Positions 44,239-52,785 of a stretch of DNA of 64,000 nucleotides are shown here, in pieces. A model generated the notes under the pieces. The model worked only from the letters and a program-made list of their open reading frames with translations. It had not been told where the DNA came from and searched no databases. How positions within the stretch are numbered: position 1 is the stretch's first letter; each line of letters starts with the position of its first letter. Source of the DNA: Myxococcales bacterium (GTDB lineage: Bacteria; Myxococcota; Polyangia; Nannocystales; Nannocystaceae); contig JAEUJW010000067.1 of the NCBI GenBank assembly GCA_016793465.1, positions 62,001 through 126,000 of the forward strand, written 5' to 3'. A program made the translations under genes and the position numbers.

Positions 44239-45332
44239 CGTGGGCTCTCCGCGGCGGCCGGGAGCACGAGGCCGAAGCAGGCGCCGTGGTCGCTGGGCAG
44301 GAGCGCGAGGTCGCCGCCGAGCTGGCGGGCCGCCTCGCGGCCGGTGGACAGGCCGAGGCCGGTGCTAAACGGCTTGGTGGTGAAGAACGGGTCGAACACG
44401 CGGGGCTGGAGGTCGGGGGCGATGCCGGGGCCGTCGTCGCCGACGCGCACGCGGACCGTGCCGTCGCCGCGGCGCTCGACGTCGATGCGGACGTGCAGCG
44501 GGCCGCTCTGCGACTCGACCGCGTTGTGCAGCAGGTTGACGAGGATCTGCTCGATGTGCAGCGGGTTGCCCTTGACGCGGAGGTCGGGCGGGGCGGCGCC
44601 GACGGCGAGGGTGACCGGGCGGTCGCGCAGGCGCGGGCGCACGACCGCGAGGGCGCGGGTGAGGATCTGGTCGATCGGCGTGTCGGGGGCGACCTGCGGG
44701 CCGAGGCGGGCGAAGTGCAGCAGGCCGTCGACGATCTGCTTCAGGCGCTCGGCGCCGCCGAGGATCTCGAGCAGGAACGGGCGCAGGGCCGCGGGGTCGA
44801 GCGTGCCGGTGCGGTGGACCAGCACGTCGGCGTTGAACAGCACGCTCGAGAGGGCCCCGCGGATGTCGTGGGCGATCGCCGCGACGAGGCTGCCGGTCGC
44901 CTCGAGGCGCTGCTCGTGGACCCGCTGGGCGAGGGCTCGCTGCTTGTCGGAGACCTCGCGCATGAGGATCAGCGCGCGGCCGTCGCCGAGGCGGTAGCGG
45001 GTGCAGCCGAGGCACAGGGTGCCGTCGGCGGGGCGCCACTGGATGGCGTCGCCGGGGTCGACGGCGGCGAGCGCGGGCCACAGCCCGGCGGGCAGCTCGG
45101 GGCCGACGGCGCCGAGGCGGACGAGCAGGGCCTCGGCGGGCGGCGAGGCGGCGAGCAGGTGGCCGCGTTCGTCGCACAGCGCGAGCATGGCGGGCACGTC
45201 GGCCAGGCGGAGGGTGTCGCCGGGCCACGGATCGGCCCCTGGCGGCCGTGCGGGGGCGCCTGGGGGGGTGTCGTGGTGGGGCGAGGGGACCATGGGATGC
45301 GGGCCCGGGGCGTGCGCGGAGGCGCGGCTCAC
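44235..45332 (-). CDS. sensor histidine kinase
   Basis: 365 residues from GTG, chosen because it overlaps the roadblock stop as GTGA. A Pro/His-rich N-terminus leads to a PAS-like domain at about 45-125 (LALCDERGHLLAAS), a HisKA helix with His155 in AAIAHDIRGALSS, and a HATPase domain (NLLHNAVES, DDGPGIAP, STGLGLSTG). No membrane segment, so it is a soluble kinase. It is the likely partner of the response regulator encoded next. A CxxC in the PAS region (TLCLGCTRY) could be redox- or metal-sensitive. Confidence 0.87.
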   Translation of the reverse strand: MSRASAHAPGPHPMVPSPHHDTPPGAPARPPGADPWPGDTLRLADVPAMLALCDERGHLLAASPPAEALLVRLGAVGPELPAGLWPALAAVDPGDAIQWRPADGTLCLGCTRYRLGDGRALILMREVSDKQRALAQRVHEQRLEATGSLVAAIAHDIRGALSSVLFNADVLVHRTGTLDPAALRPFLLEILGGAERLKQIVDGLLHFARLGPQVAPDTPIDQILTRALAVVRPRLRDRPVTLAVGAAPPDLRVKGNPLHIEQILVNLLHNAVESQSGPLHVRIDVERRGDGTVRVRVGDDGPGIAPDLQPRVFDPFFTTKPFSTGLGLSTGREAARQLGGDLALLPSDHGACFGLVLPAAAESPR

Positions 45333-45694
45333 AGGGTGGCGTTGGCCTCGATCTCGGCGAGCATGCGGCGGGCGAGGGCCAGGTTGGCGCGCGAGCGGTC
45401 GAGGACGAGGTAGTAGAACACCGACGGCGACCGCTGCAGCGGGCGGATGAGGTGGTACTGGGTGGTGAGGGTGATGAGCACGTCCTCGACGTCGTCGACG
45501 AGGCCCAGCGACTTGATGGTGCGCTGCTTGGCGCGCAGGACCTCGGTGTTGCCGGCGGCGGCGAGCTCGAGGTCGACGCCGGGGCTCTGGCCGGCGGAGG
45601 CGAGGATCATGCCGCTCTCGGAGTCGACGAGGGCGGCGGCCAGGGCCCCCTCGAACTCGGCGGCGCGCTTGACGTGCGAGGCTGCGTTACCCAT
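45329..45694 (-). CDS. roadblock/LC7 domain protein
   Basis: 121 residues, one domain. The strand-helix pattern (FEGALAAALVDSESGMILASAG, VEDVLITLTTQYHLIRPL, VFYYLVLDRSRANLALARR) matches roadblock/LC7 proteins, which in bacteria act as MglB-like partners of Ras-type GTPases. It is the first gene of a four-gene run ending in an MglA-like GTPase. A real Shine-Dalgarno GGAGGA lies about 9 bases before ATG 45694, unlike most first genes here. Confidence 0.82.
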   Translation of the reverse strand: MGNAASHVKRAAEFEGALAAALVDSESGMILASAGQSPGVDLELAAAGNTEVLRAKQRTIKSLGLVDDVEDVLITLTTQYHLIRPLQRSPSVFYYLVLDRSRANLALARRMLAEIEANATL

Positions 45695-45777
45695 GGCTGT
45701 GGTCCTCCGGAGGTGCGAGGTGGGACGCGACGATCGCGTCACTCGCCGATCGCGCGTGCCGCCCCGACATGCGTGCA

Positions 45778-45806
45778 TGTCCGAAGAGACAGTGTCCCGA
45801 AGGACA
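45778..45806. repeat. two adjacent palindromic elements
   Basis: TGTCCGAAGAGACA (45778-45791), which also occurs at 16613-16626 within the octaheme gene, is followed after one base by TGTCCCGAAGGACA (45793-45806), an intergenic copy of the dispersed palindrome. A pair of sites in a divergent promoter region looks like an operator. Confidence 0.55.
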
Positions 45807-45931
45807 GCTCACGATGACGGCGGAATGACCCACGCGAAGCGCCAGCGGATACGCTCGCACGATAACGGATCGACCGCGACCCCGCAACCGCGGGCGGCCG
45901 CGCGTGCATGTACACCGCGCGCCGGAGGCGG

Positions 45932-45971
45932 GCGTCCCACCCGTTGGCCGGGTGGCCAACGGGCGGGACGC
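45932..45971. promoter_or_regulatory. 18-base-stem hairpin upstream of comM
   Basis: Left arm 45932-45949, loop GGGT, right arm 45954-45971. 17 of 18 positions pair (mismatch at 45939/45964). It ends 77 bases before the comM start. It could be a terminator, an RNA structure or a protein site. Confidence 0.6.
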
Positions 45972-46048
45972 GGCGCGGGGGCGGCGGCGGGCAAGTGCGT
46001 GAAACGACACGCGGGCGGGCGAGCACGCGGCGTGAATCCGCGAGGGCC

Positions 46049-47587
46049 ATGCTCACGCGCAGCTACGCAGCATGCATCGTCGGGGTCGAGGCGACCGTGG
46101 TCACGGTCGAGGCGGACGTGGGGCTCGGGCTCCCGGGTCTGACGCTGGTCGGGCGGGCCAGCGGGGCGCTGACGGAGGCGAAGGAGCGGGTCAGGAGCGC
46201 GCTCGGGCACTGCGGTCACGCGATTCACCCGCGCAAGCAGGTCGTGAACCTGGCGCCGGCGGACGAGCGCAAGGACAGCCCGGGGCTCGACCTGGCGGTC
46301 GCCTGCGCCCTGCTGGCGAGCCACGAGGTGGTGCCGTGGGCGCGGCTCGAGGGGCTGATGCTGTGGGGCGAACTGGCGCTCGACGGGGCGCTGCGGGCGG
46401 CGGCGGGCACGCTGGTGGTGGCAGACTGCGCGCGGCGGGCGGGCTTCGCGACGCTGGCTGTCCCGAAGGACAGCGCGGACGAGGCGGCGAGGATCCCGGG
46501 GCTGCGGGTGCTGGCGGTCCGCTCGCTGCCGGAGCTGGTGGCGCACCTGCGCGGCGAGGCCGAGCTGGCGCCGCACGAGCCGCGCGCGGAGGAGGCGGCG
46601 TGGGCGCCGGCGGGCGAGGGCGACATGGCCGACATCCGCGGGCTCGGGCTGGCCCGGCGGGCGCTCGAGGTGATGGTCGCGGGCGGGCACAACCTGCTGA
46701 TGCACGGGCCGCCGGGCGCGGGCAAGACGATGCTGGCGCGGCGAGCGATCGGGCTGTATCCGCCGCTGGAGCGCGAGGCCGCGCTGGCGGTCACGAAGAT
46801 CCACAGCCTCGTCGCCCGCGCGATCGCAGGCGGGCTGATCACGACGGCGCCGCTGCGGGCGCCGCACCACACGGTCAGCCCGGCGGGGCTGCTCGGCGGG
46901 GGATCGCCCGTGCGGCCGGGCGAGGTCAGCCTGGCCCACGAGGGCCTGCTGTTCCTCGACGAGCTGCCCGAGTTCTCGCGCGCGTGCCTCGAGGGGCTGC
47001 GCGAGCCGCTCGAGGACAAGACCGTGCACCACGTGCGGGCCCGCGGGGCGCTGCGCTTCCCGGCCAACTTCCAGCTGATGGCCGCCATGAACCCGTGCCC
47101 GTGCGGCTACCTCGGGCACCCCGAGCGCAGCTGCACCGACTCGGCCCACGCGGTGCAGCGCTACCAGCAGCGGCTGAGCGGGCCGCTGCTCGACCGCGTC
47201 GACCTGGCGGTGACGGTGCAGCCGACGTCGGCGGCGGAGCTCGGCCGGCGCGCGGCGGGCGAGGGCTCGGCGGCGATCCGCGAGCGCGTGCTGCGGGCCC
47301 AGGATGTGGCCCGGCGGCGCCTGCAGGGCACGCCGTGGCGGCGCAACGCGGAGGTGCCGGCGCGCGACGGCGTGATGACGCGGCTGTGCCCGCTGACCGA
47401 CGAGGCGGAGCGGCTGCTCATGGACCTGGCGAGCGCGCGGGGCCTGAGCCCGCGGGCGCAGCACCGCCTGCGCCGGGTGGCCCGCACGATCGCCGACCTC
47501 GGCGAGGCGGCGCACGACCCCGCCGACGCGGCCCACGTGGCCGAGGCGGTGCACCTGCGGCGGCTGCCGGCGGCGGTCGAGAGCTGA
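46049..47587 (+). CDS. comM: ComM/YifB-type Mg-chelatase-like AAA+ ATPase
   Basis: 512 residues, the usual length. The N-terminal ChlI-like domain (VGVEATVVTVEADVGLGLPG, PADERKDSPGLDLA) is followed by the AAA+ core with Walker A GPPGAGKTM (about 220) and Walker B LLFLDELPEF, the conserved MNPCPCGYLG loop, and a C-terminal SARGLSPRAQHR-type helix. ComM is a hexameric helicase that extends branch migration during natural transformation. A perfect CTGTCC-CGAA-GGACAG (46458-46473) lies in codons for VPKDS. ATG 46049 has GAGG upstream. Confidence 0.92.
   Translation: MLTRSYAACIVGVEATVVTVEADVGLGLPGLTLVGRASGALTEAKERVRSALGHCGHAIHPRKQVVNLAPADERKDSPGLDLAVACALLASHEVVPWARLEGLMLWGELALDGALRAAAGTLVVADCARRAGFATLAVPKDSADEAARIPGLRVLAVRSLPELVAHLRGEAELAPHEPRAEEAAWAPAGEGDMADIRGLGLARRALEVMVAGGHNLLMHGPPGAGKTMLARRAIGLYPPLEREAALAVTKIHSLVARAIAGGLITTAPLRAPHHTVSPAGLLGGGSPVRPGEVSLAHEGLLFLDELPEFSRACLEGLREPLEDKTVHHVRARGALRFPANFQLMAAMNPCPCGYLGHPERSCTDSAHAVQRYQQRLSGPLLDRVDLAVTVQPTSAAELGRRAAGEGSAAIRERVLRAQDVARRRLQGTPWRRNAEVPARDGVMTRLCPLTDEAERLLMDLASARGLSPRAQHRLRRVARTIADLGEAAHDPADAAHVAEAVHLRRLPAAVES
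46458..46473. repeat. palindrome CTGTCC-CGAA-GGACAG in comM
   Basis: A full copy of the dispersed palindrome, in frame GTC-CCG-AAG-GAC-AGC. It lies inside a segment that is conserved in the family, so here it must be made by codon choice rather than by insertion. Confidence 0.7.
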
Positions 47588-47602
47588 CGGCGCGCGGCGG
47601 GC

Positions 47603-48814
47603 TCAGCCCTCGAAGCCGTTGGCGTTGCTCTTGTAGATGGCGTTGTTCTCGTCGAGGAACTCGACGGTGAAGCTGCGCGTGACGGTCTGCTCGAAGCCGA
47701 CGAGGATGCCGTCGGGGGCGTCGATCGAGCCCTGCTCGACGCCGTCGACGTCGGCGCCGACGAGCACGAGGAACTGGTTGTTTTCCCGCTGGCGCCACAG
47801 CATCAGCGAGGGGTGGCCGGCGCTGCCGGGCAGCAGGGTGTACTCGACCTGGTACGCGCCCTCCTTGATGAGGAACTCGGACAGGGCGGGCTGGTGGTTG
47901 TTGCCGCGGGCCGTCTCCTCGGGGGTCTGGGCCAGGGCGACGTGCACGGCGCCGATGGTGTCGCGGTACTCGAAGAGGGTGAAGCCCTGCTCGTCCATCA
48001 GGCGGAAGCGGCTCAGCATCAGGAGGTCGCGGTCGAAGTTGGCGATCGACCAGGTGTGCAGGTCGATCGGCATCATCTTGCGGGCGGCGTCGCGGACCAG
48101 CTGGTCGGTCTTCTCGAACACGTCGGGCACCGGGCGGTAGCACACGTAGCTGTCGCCGTTCTCGTAGAGCGCGGTGCACGGGTCCGGCACGGCGTCGCCG
48201 CAGGTCAACACGCCGCCGCCGAGCATGGTCTCCTGGCCGTCCTCGGCGTCGAGCGCGAACACGGCGACCGGGCGCTCGACGCCGTCCTGGACCTCCTGCG
48301 GCACGGCCACGCCGAAGCCGTGGTCGCACGGCTCGCTCATGCACACGTCCGGCCGCGGCTGGTCGGCGGTGGCCATGACCGACACGCCGCCGAAGTCGAT
48401 GCGCACGCCGAGGGAGACGGTCGGCGCGTCGTCGTCGATGGTCCAGCCCCACACGCCGTCGCAGCCGATGTGGTCGACGAAGCCGTGCGGGTCGTGCTCG
48501 TCGACCGCCGGCCCGGAGGTGGCGCCGGTGCTGGTGATCGCGTCGGTGGTGTCGCCGGGCTCGTCGGTGGTCGGGCCCGCGGTGGCGTCGCCGGTGTCCG
48601 GGTCGGGGGCGGTCGTCGACGGCGAGGTCGGGCCGCCGCCGGTGGAGGTGGGGGACGTCGGGCCGGCGGTGCCCTCGGCGTCGTCGCTGGCGGTCGAGGA
48701 GGTCGCGGCGGCGGTGGCGGTCGCGGTGGCGTCCGCGGTGCCCTCGCCCCCGGCGGAGCAGGCGGTCAGGGCGAGGGTCACGAGGGCGAGGCGCGGGCGA
48801 TCGGTGCGGAGCAT
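47603..48814 (-). CDS. lipoprotein of unknown function
   Basis: 403 residues; signal ends LTAC-S; Thr/Ser/Ala/Gly/Asp linker to about 100. The mature part begins DPHGFVDHIGCDGVWGWTIDD, a phrase that looks like a small beta domain with conserved Trp/Gly and at least five Cys (likely disulfides). A second domain (about 225-403) contains MPIDLHTWSIANFDRD and SAGHPSLMLWRQRENNQF. No family recognised. It is convergent with comM, 15 bases between stops. TAGGCT (48830-48825, minus) ends 10 bases before the ATG. Confidence 0.78.
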   Translation of the reverse strand: MLRTDRPRLALVTLALTACSAGGEGTADATATATAAATSSTASDDAEGTAGPTSPTSTGGGPTSPSTTAPDPDTGDATAGPTTDEPGDTTDAITSTGATSGPAVDEHDPHGFVDHIGCDGVWGWTIDDDAPTVSLGVRIDFGGVSVMATADQPRPDVCMSEPCDHGFGVAVPQEVQDGVERPVAVFALDAEDGQETMLGGGVLTCGDAVPDPCTALYENGDSYVCYRPVPDVFEKTDQLVRDAARKMMPIDLHTWSIANFDRDLLMLSRFRLMDEQGFTLFEYRDTIGAVHVALAQTPEETARGNNHQPALSEFLIKEGAYQVEYTLLPGSAGHPSLMLWRQRENNQFLVLVGADVDGVEQGSIDAPDGILVGFEQTVTRSFTVEFLDENNAIYKSNANGFEG

Positions 48815-48942
48815 GCGACGCCACAGCCTACGCCCGCGGGCGTTCCACAGGCGAACGACAAATGTCCGGGCGGGGCCCGCGAAATGCCGCGGCGCCGCGG
48901 GCCGGTCGCGCGCGTCGGCCCCCGGCGCGGTAAAAAGGGAGC

Positions 48943-50166
48943 ATGCGCGTCCTGTTCATCAGCCCGCACTTCCCCGCCGACATGCGGCACTACACCCGCG
49001 GCCTGACGGAGGTCGGCGCCGAGGTGGTGGGGGTGTCGGACGTGCCGGCGGGGCAGCTGCCGGAGTGCGTGCGCGCCCGGCTCGCGGACTACGTGCAGGT
49101 GCCGAGCCTGCTCGCCGAGGACGAGGCGACCGCGAGCATCGCGGCGGCGGCGCGCCGGCTGGGGATCGACCGCGTGGAGTGCCTGTGGGAGCCGTGCGTG
49201 GTGCTGGCGGCGCGCGTGCGCCAGCGGCTGGGGATCGCGGGGCTCGGCCCGCAGGCGGCGATCGGGTTCCGCGACAAGCCGATCATGAAGCAGCGGGTGC
49301 TGGCGGCCGGCCTGCGGGTGCCCCGGTTCTCGCGCATCCGCACGCACGCGGAGGCGTACGCGGCGGCGGCGGCGATCGGCTACCCGGTGTGCGTCAAGCC
49401 GATCGCGGGCGCCGGCTCGACCGACACGCACCGCGTCGACGGCCCGGAGCAGCTGGGCAGAGTGCTGGCGGCGGTCGACCACCACAGCGAGGTCAACCTC
49501 GAGGAGTTCGTCGAGGGCGAGGAGTTCACCTACGACGCGCTGTGCGTCGAGGGCGAGCCGGTGTTCGAGAGCGTGGCCCAGTACCACCCGCGCCCGCTCG
49601 AGAGCCGCCTGCACGGCTGGATCTCCCCGGCCCAGGTCGTGATCCGCGACCCGTACCAGCCGGCGCTGATGCCGGGCGTCACGCTCGGCCGCCGGGTGCT
49701 GCGCGCGCTCGGCATGCGGACCGGCTTCTGTCACATGGAGTGGTACGAGCGGCCCGGCGGCGAGGCAGTGTTCGGCGAGATCGCGGCGCGCTCGCCCGGC
49801 GGCAAGCTGGTCGAGCAGATCTGCGTCGCCAACGAGATCGACCTCTACCGCGAGTGGGCGCGCGTGGTCTGCTGGCACGCCTTCGAGGCGGTGCCGCAGC
49901 GGCGCTATCACGTGGCGGCCCTGTTCAAACGGGCGGAGGGCGAGGGGGTGGTCGACCGCGTGGACGGCGTCGAGGAGCTGCGGGCGCGGCTCGGGTCCGG
50001 CCTGGTGTCGCTGTCGACGCTGGCGCGCGGCGAGCCGCGACACGACTGGCGCAAGACCAGGCTGTCCGACGGCCAGGTGCTGCTGCGCCACCCGGATCAC
50101 GCGACGTGCATGGAGATGCTGCGGTTCGCGCAGCGCACGCTGCGGATCCACGCGCGGCCGGGGTGA
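48943..50166 (+). CDS. ATP-grasp ligase-like enzyme
   Basis: 407 residues, cytosolic. The N-terminal Rossmann-like domain (MRVLFISPHFPADMRHY) is followed by an ATP-grasp fold: AIGFRDKPIMKQRVLAAGL (hinge), YPVCVKPIAGAGSTDTHRV (nucleotide-binding Lys and Gly loop), VNLEEFVEGEEFTYDALC, and FGEIAARSPGGKLVEQIC (metal-binding Glu and Asn/Arg region). ATP-grasp enzymes join carboxylates to amines or thiols through acyl phosphates, and carbamoyl-phosphate/biotin-carboxylase-like and dipeptide ligases share this layout. The substrate is unknown. AAGGGAG sits just before ATG 48943. Confidence 0.87.
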   Translation: MRVLFISPHFPADMRHYTRGLTEVGAEVVGVSDVPAGQLPECVRARLADYVQVPSLLAEDEATASIAAAARRLGIDRVECLWEPCVVLAARVRQRLGIAGLGPQAAIGFRDKPIMKQRVLAAGLRVPRFSRIRTHAEAYAAAAAIGYPVCVKPIAGAGSTDTHRVDGPEQLGRVLAAVDHHSEVNLEEFVEGEEFTYDALCVEGEPVFESVAQYHPRPLESRLHGWISPAQVVIRDPYQPALMPGVTLGRRVLRALGMRTGFCHMEWYERPGGEAVFGEIAARSPGGKLVEQICVANEIDLYREWARVVCWHAFEAVPQRRYHVAALFKRAEGEGVVDRVDGVEELRARLGSGLVSLSTLARGEPRHDWRKTRLSDGQVLLRHPDHATCMEMLRFAQRTLRIHARPG

Positions 50167-50182
50167 GCGCGGGGCCGCGGCG

Positions 50183-51217
50183 TCAGTTCGGGGGGACCCA
50201 GTTCAAGCAGGCCTCGCCGATCACGGGGAGGGCCTCGCTGAAGAAGGGGGCGTAGTCGTCGGCGCAGATGTCGCCGATAAAGCCGCGTTCGTCGAACATG
50301 TTGGCGAAGCCGAGCAGCTTGCTGGCCGGGACGGCGCCGCAGGGGTTGTCGAGCTGGCGGCCGATGAGGGCCAGCACGACGATGTTCTCGGCCACGCCGT
50401 TGCGGTACGACAGGAGCTCGTCGTACCACTGGTACTTGTCGCCGCCGGAGCCGTAGCTCATGCAGTTGCCCATGCCGTCGCAGCCGTCCGCGACGTCGTC
50501 CTCGTCGGTGATGAGCACGACGACGAGCAGGGCGTCGGGGCGGGCGAACAGGGCGTTGCAGCCCTGCGGCGAGTTGTTCTGCGGCTCGAGGGCGTCGAGC
50601 ATGCCGCGGATGGGGCGCTCGTCGCTGCTGCCGCCGGTGCCGACCTTGCCCATGCAGGCGAACTTGGCGGCGATGTCGGGCTCCTGCTCGTCGAGGAAGC
50701 GGGTGCCGGTGGCGAACGGGGTGCACTGCATGCCGCTCGACTCGGGGCCGCCGGTCTGGGTGATGAGGTCGCCGATGTCGATGCAGTTGGGCGGGTTCTC
50801 GGGGTAGATGTCGGTGGTGACGACGCCGATGTGGTAGCTCCTGGCGCCGGCGAGCTGGGCCTGCACGCCCGCGATGAAGCCGGGGAACGAATTAATTAAA
50901 CTGTCCTGGTTGTCGGCCATGCTGCCGGAGTTGTCGATGACGAACAGGATGTCGACGCTCGGGCAGCCCTCGCCGGGGTCGATCGCGCCGGTGGTCTGAC
51001 CGTCGGGCACGTCGAGCTTGGGGGCGCCGGTGGTGGCGGCCTCGGAGTCGCCGCTCGTCGAGGTGAGGTCGGCGGATCCGGTGGTGGGGGCGGTGGCGGC
51101 GCCGGTGGTCGGGTCGACGCCGGTCGGGGTGCTCGTGGTCGAGGCGGTGCCGCCGGAGGCGTCGCCGCAGGCGAGGGCGGGCAGGAGGACCAGCGCGAGG
51201 CGGGAGGTGCGAGGCAT
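50183..51217 (-). CDS. VWA-domain lipoprotein (second)
   Basis: 344 residues; lipobox ALAC-G (Cys17); Thr/Ser/Ala/Gly linker to about 75. A VWA domain follows with the MIDAS motif DNSGSMADN and acidic ITDEDD. Nine or more Cys in the mature part suggest disulfides. It differs from the VWA lipoprotein at 6064 in having Cys and an acidic loop. Here a leader exists: TATCCT lies about 35 bases upstream and GGAG precedes ATG 51217. An AT cluster AGT-TTA-ATT-AAT (50891-50902) codes SLIN next to the MIDAS helix. Confidence 0.86.
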   Translation of the reverse strand: MPRTSRLALVLLPALACGDASGGTASTTSTPTGVDPTTGAATAPTTGSADLTSTSGDSEAATTGAPKLDVPDGQTTGAIDPGEGCPSVDILFVIDNSGSMADNQDSLINSFPGFIAGVQAQLAGARSYHIGVVTTDIYPENPPNCIDIGDLITQTGGPESSGMQCTPFATGTRFLDEQEPDIAAKFACMGKVGTGGSSDERPIRGMLDALEPQNNSPQGCNALFARPDALLVVVLITDEDDVADGCDGMGNCMSYGSGGDKYQWYDELLSYRNGVAENIVVLALIGRQLDNPCGAVPASKLLGFANMFDERGFIGDICADDYAPFFSEALPVIGEACLNWVPPN

Positions 51218-51267
51218 GACGACTCCGGGGCACGGACGGGGGGATCACGCGCAGGATACCTGCAACG

Positions 51268-51500
51268 CGCCGACGGCCGGGCGCTGCCGGGTGCAGACGG
51301 GCGCGGGCGGGTGTAGGCGCAGATGCGGAGGCGAGCGGTCGCGGAGGCGGGCTCGGTCGATGCATCAGGCTGCGCAAACATTGTTAAAAGTACGACTCAT
51401 GGCACTCGTGTACGGAGGTTGGGTCGTTGCGCTGGCCGGGGCGCCGGCGCCGGGCGGCGTCGAGGCGCGCTACGGGAGCGGGTTGCCGGCGCAGGCGTGA
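51268..51500 (+). repeat. truncated duplicate of the 59020-59240 region
   Basis: The leader (GTCGCGGAGGCGGGCTCG, GCGCAAACATTG) and about 33 codons match the leader and 5' end of the barrel gene at 59133. Identity is high from the ATG on (ATGGCACTCGTGTACGGAGG is identical) and looser upstream. The copy ends at an early stop. Confidence 0.8.
51399..51500 (+). pseudogene. 5' fragment of the barrel-protein gene (paralogue of 59133)
   Basis: 33 codons: MALVYGGWVVALAGAPAPGG, then VEARYGSGLPAQA and a stop. The 59133 gene begins with the same signal peptide but has an extra AEPAP insert and continues into a barrel domain. The copy could be a decayed gene, a duplication scar or a small secreted peptide. 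Its AT-rich upstream block (51371-51393) resembles that of the full gene. Confidence 0.7.
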
Positions 51501-51525
51501 GCGCTCGCTCGAATGCTGAACGCAG

Positions 51526-51645
51526 TCACCGCGGCTCGCAGCGAGGGTGGGATTCGTCGCCGGTGGTCGAGGTGTCGGAGCTCGGGTCGGTGGTCGAGTG
51601 GAGGCAGGCGGGGACGAGGGCCAGGGCGAGCACGGCGGGGCGCAT
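51526..51645 (-). CDS. 39-residue mini-lipoprotein
   Basis: It starts at the ATG directly after the TGA of the endostatin-like gene (TGA-ATG). It has a signal ending LVPAC-L, then a Thr/Ser/Asp linker with TSTTGDES, and stops after CEPR. It is either a very small lipoprotein or the N-terminal stump of one. Its linker DNA shares 22 identical bases (51552-51573) with 52641-52662 in the linker of the preceding gene. Confidence 0.45.
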   Translation of the reverse strand: MRPAVLALALVPACLHSTTDPSSDTSTTGDESHPRCEPR

Positions 51646-52785
51646 TCAGGGGTCCTCGAAGCAGTAGAGGCGGTAGGAGTTGGAGCAGAGGGACGGCACG
51701 AGGCTGGTCCAGGTGGAGTCGGAGGCGGAGGACTTGCCGATGGTGGTGGAGGTGTCGTCGTTGCTGGTGAAGGCGGAGCAGTGCTGGTCGGAGGCGGAGG
51801 AGCCGTCGGGGGCGGTGTTGGTGAGGACGTTCTTGGGGTTGCCGACCGGCGTACCCGTTTCATACGCGTCGATGGGGTGGGCGAGGGAGCCGTCGGAGAG
51901 GTCGGTCCAGCCGATGGCGACGACGGGGAAGTCGGGGGAGAGGAGGCGGTAGAGGCCGGAGAAGGCGGTGTCGAAGCGGGTGGAGGGGGAGAGGTCGGAG
52001 TCGCTGAGCCAGGCCTTGAAGGAGCCCGTAAGGCCTGCGGCGGCGGCGAGGGCGTCGCAGCGGGCGTCGGCGAGGGGGATGCCGGCGAGCATGTCGGGGT
52101 TGTCGTCGGCGAAGTTGAGGTCGCCGGGGAAAAAGGCGCTTGTGGCGAAGACGCGGCGTTCTGGGAGGCAGTTGGAGGAGCAGCCGTCGCCGTCGGCGGT
52201 GTTGGAGTCGTCGCAGGCCTCGCCGGCGAGGGAGTTGAGGGTGCCGTCGCCGCAGGAGGGAGGGCGGCAGTCGGCCTCGCAGGCGTCGGTCTGGACGCCG
52301 CCGGGGTCGCAGGGTTCGGGGCCGTTCTGGACCGAGTCGCCGCAGAACTCGACGGTGGTGCAGCCCGGGGCGCAGGCGTCGGGAGCGGGTGGTGTGGGGG
52401 AGTAGGGGGCGTCCTGGTTGGCGCCGTTGTCGCAGGACTCGGGTCCCTCGGGAATGGCGTTGCCGCAGGCGCCGCAGTCGTCGTAGCAGCTGTCGGCGTC
52501 CTCGCCGGGGTCGCAGGCGGCGTCGCCGCAGACCGGGGGCGCGGCGGTGGAGGATGAGGTGTCGGTGGAGGTCGAGGTGTCGTCCTGGGAGGAGGACGAG
52601 GTGTCGGCGGCGGAGGACGAGCTGTCGCCGGTCGACGTGGATTCGTCGCCGGTGGTCGAGGTTCCGCCGGGCACGGGCGTGCACTGGTAGCCGCGGCGAT
52701 CGGTGACGCCGTCGGGGCAATCCGGGCGGCAGGCGGCGGCGAGGAGCGCCAGGGAGAGCGAGGTGGACGCGTGGGCGGAGGTCAT
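51646..52785 (-). CDS. Cys-rich-repeat lipoprotein with endostatin-like/DUF1554 domain
   Basis: 379 residues; signal ends LAAAC-R; Thr/Ser/Asp linker. Residues about 85-205 are myxobacterial Cys-rich repeats (CGDAACDPGEDADSC, CGDSVQNGPEPCDPGG, CGDGTLNSLAGEACDDS) with roughly twenty Cys. The C-terminal 165 residues (VFATSAFFPGDLNF, ARCDALAAAAGLTGSFKAWLSD) resemble endostatin-like/DUF1554 domains of secreted adhesins. Many disulfides are expected, matching the VKOR-DsbA enzyme encoded four genes upstream in the same operon. Codons use more A/T and T/C at third positions than neighbours. ATG overlaps the preceding stop (ATGA). Confidence 0.83.
   Translation of the reverse strand: MTSAHASTSLSLALLAAACRPDCPDGVTDRRGYQCTPVPGGTSTTGDESTSTGDSSSSAADTSSSSQDDTSTSTDTSSSTAAPPVCGDAACDPGEDADSCYDDCGACGNAIPEGPESCDNGANQDAPYSPTPPAPDACAPGCTTVEFCGDSVQNGPEPCDPGGVQTDACEADCRPPSCGDGTLNSLAGEACDDSNTADGDGCSSNCLPERRVFATSAFFPGDLNFADDNPDMLAGIPLADARCDALAAAAGLTGSFKAWLSDSDLSPSTRFDTAFSGLYRLLSPDFPVVAIGWTDLSDGSLAHPIDAYETGTPVGNPKNVLTNTAPDGSSASDQHCSAFTSNDDTSTTIGKSSASDSTWTSLVPSLCSNSYRLYCFEDP

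Larger units (their letters stand above)
45695..46048. other. 354-base divergent intergenic region with palindromes
   Basis: It lies between the roadblock operon (minus) and comM (plus). It holds two adjacent palindromic elements (45778-45806) and a long hairpin (45932-45971). No gene was found. It should contain both promoters, but no confident -35/-10 pair was seen. Confidence 0.6.
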
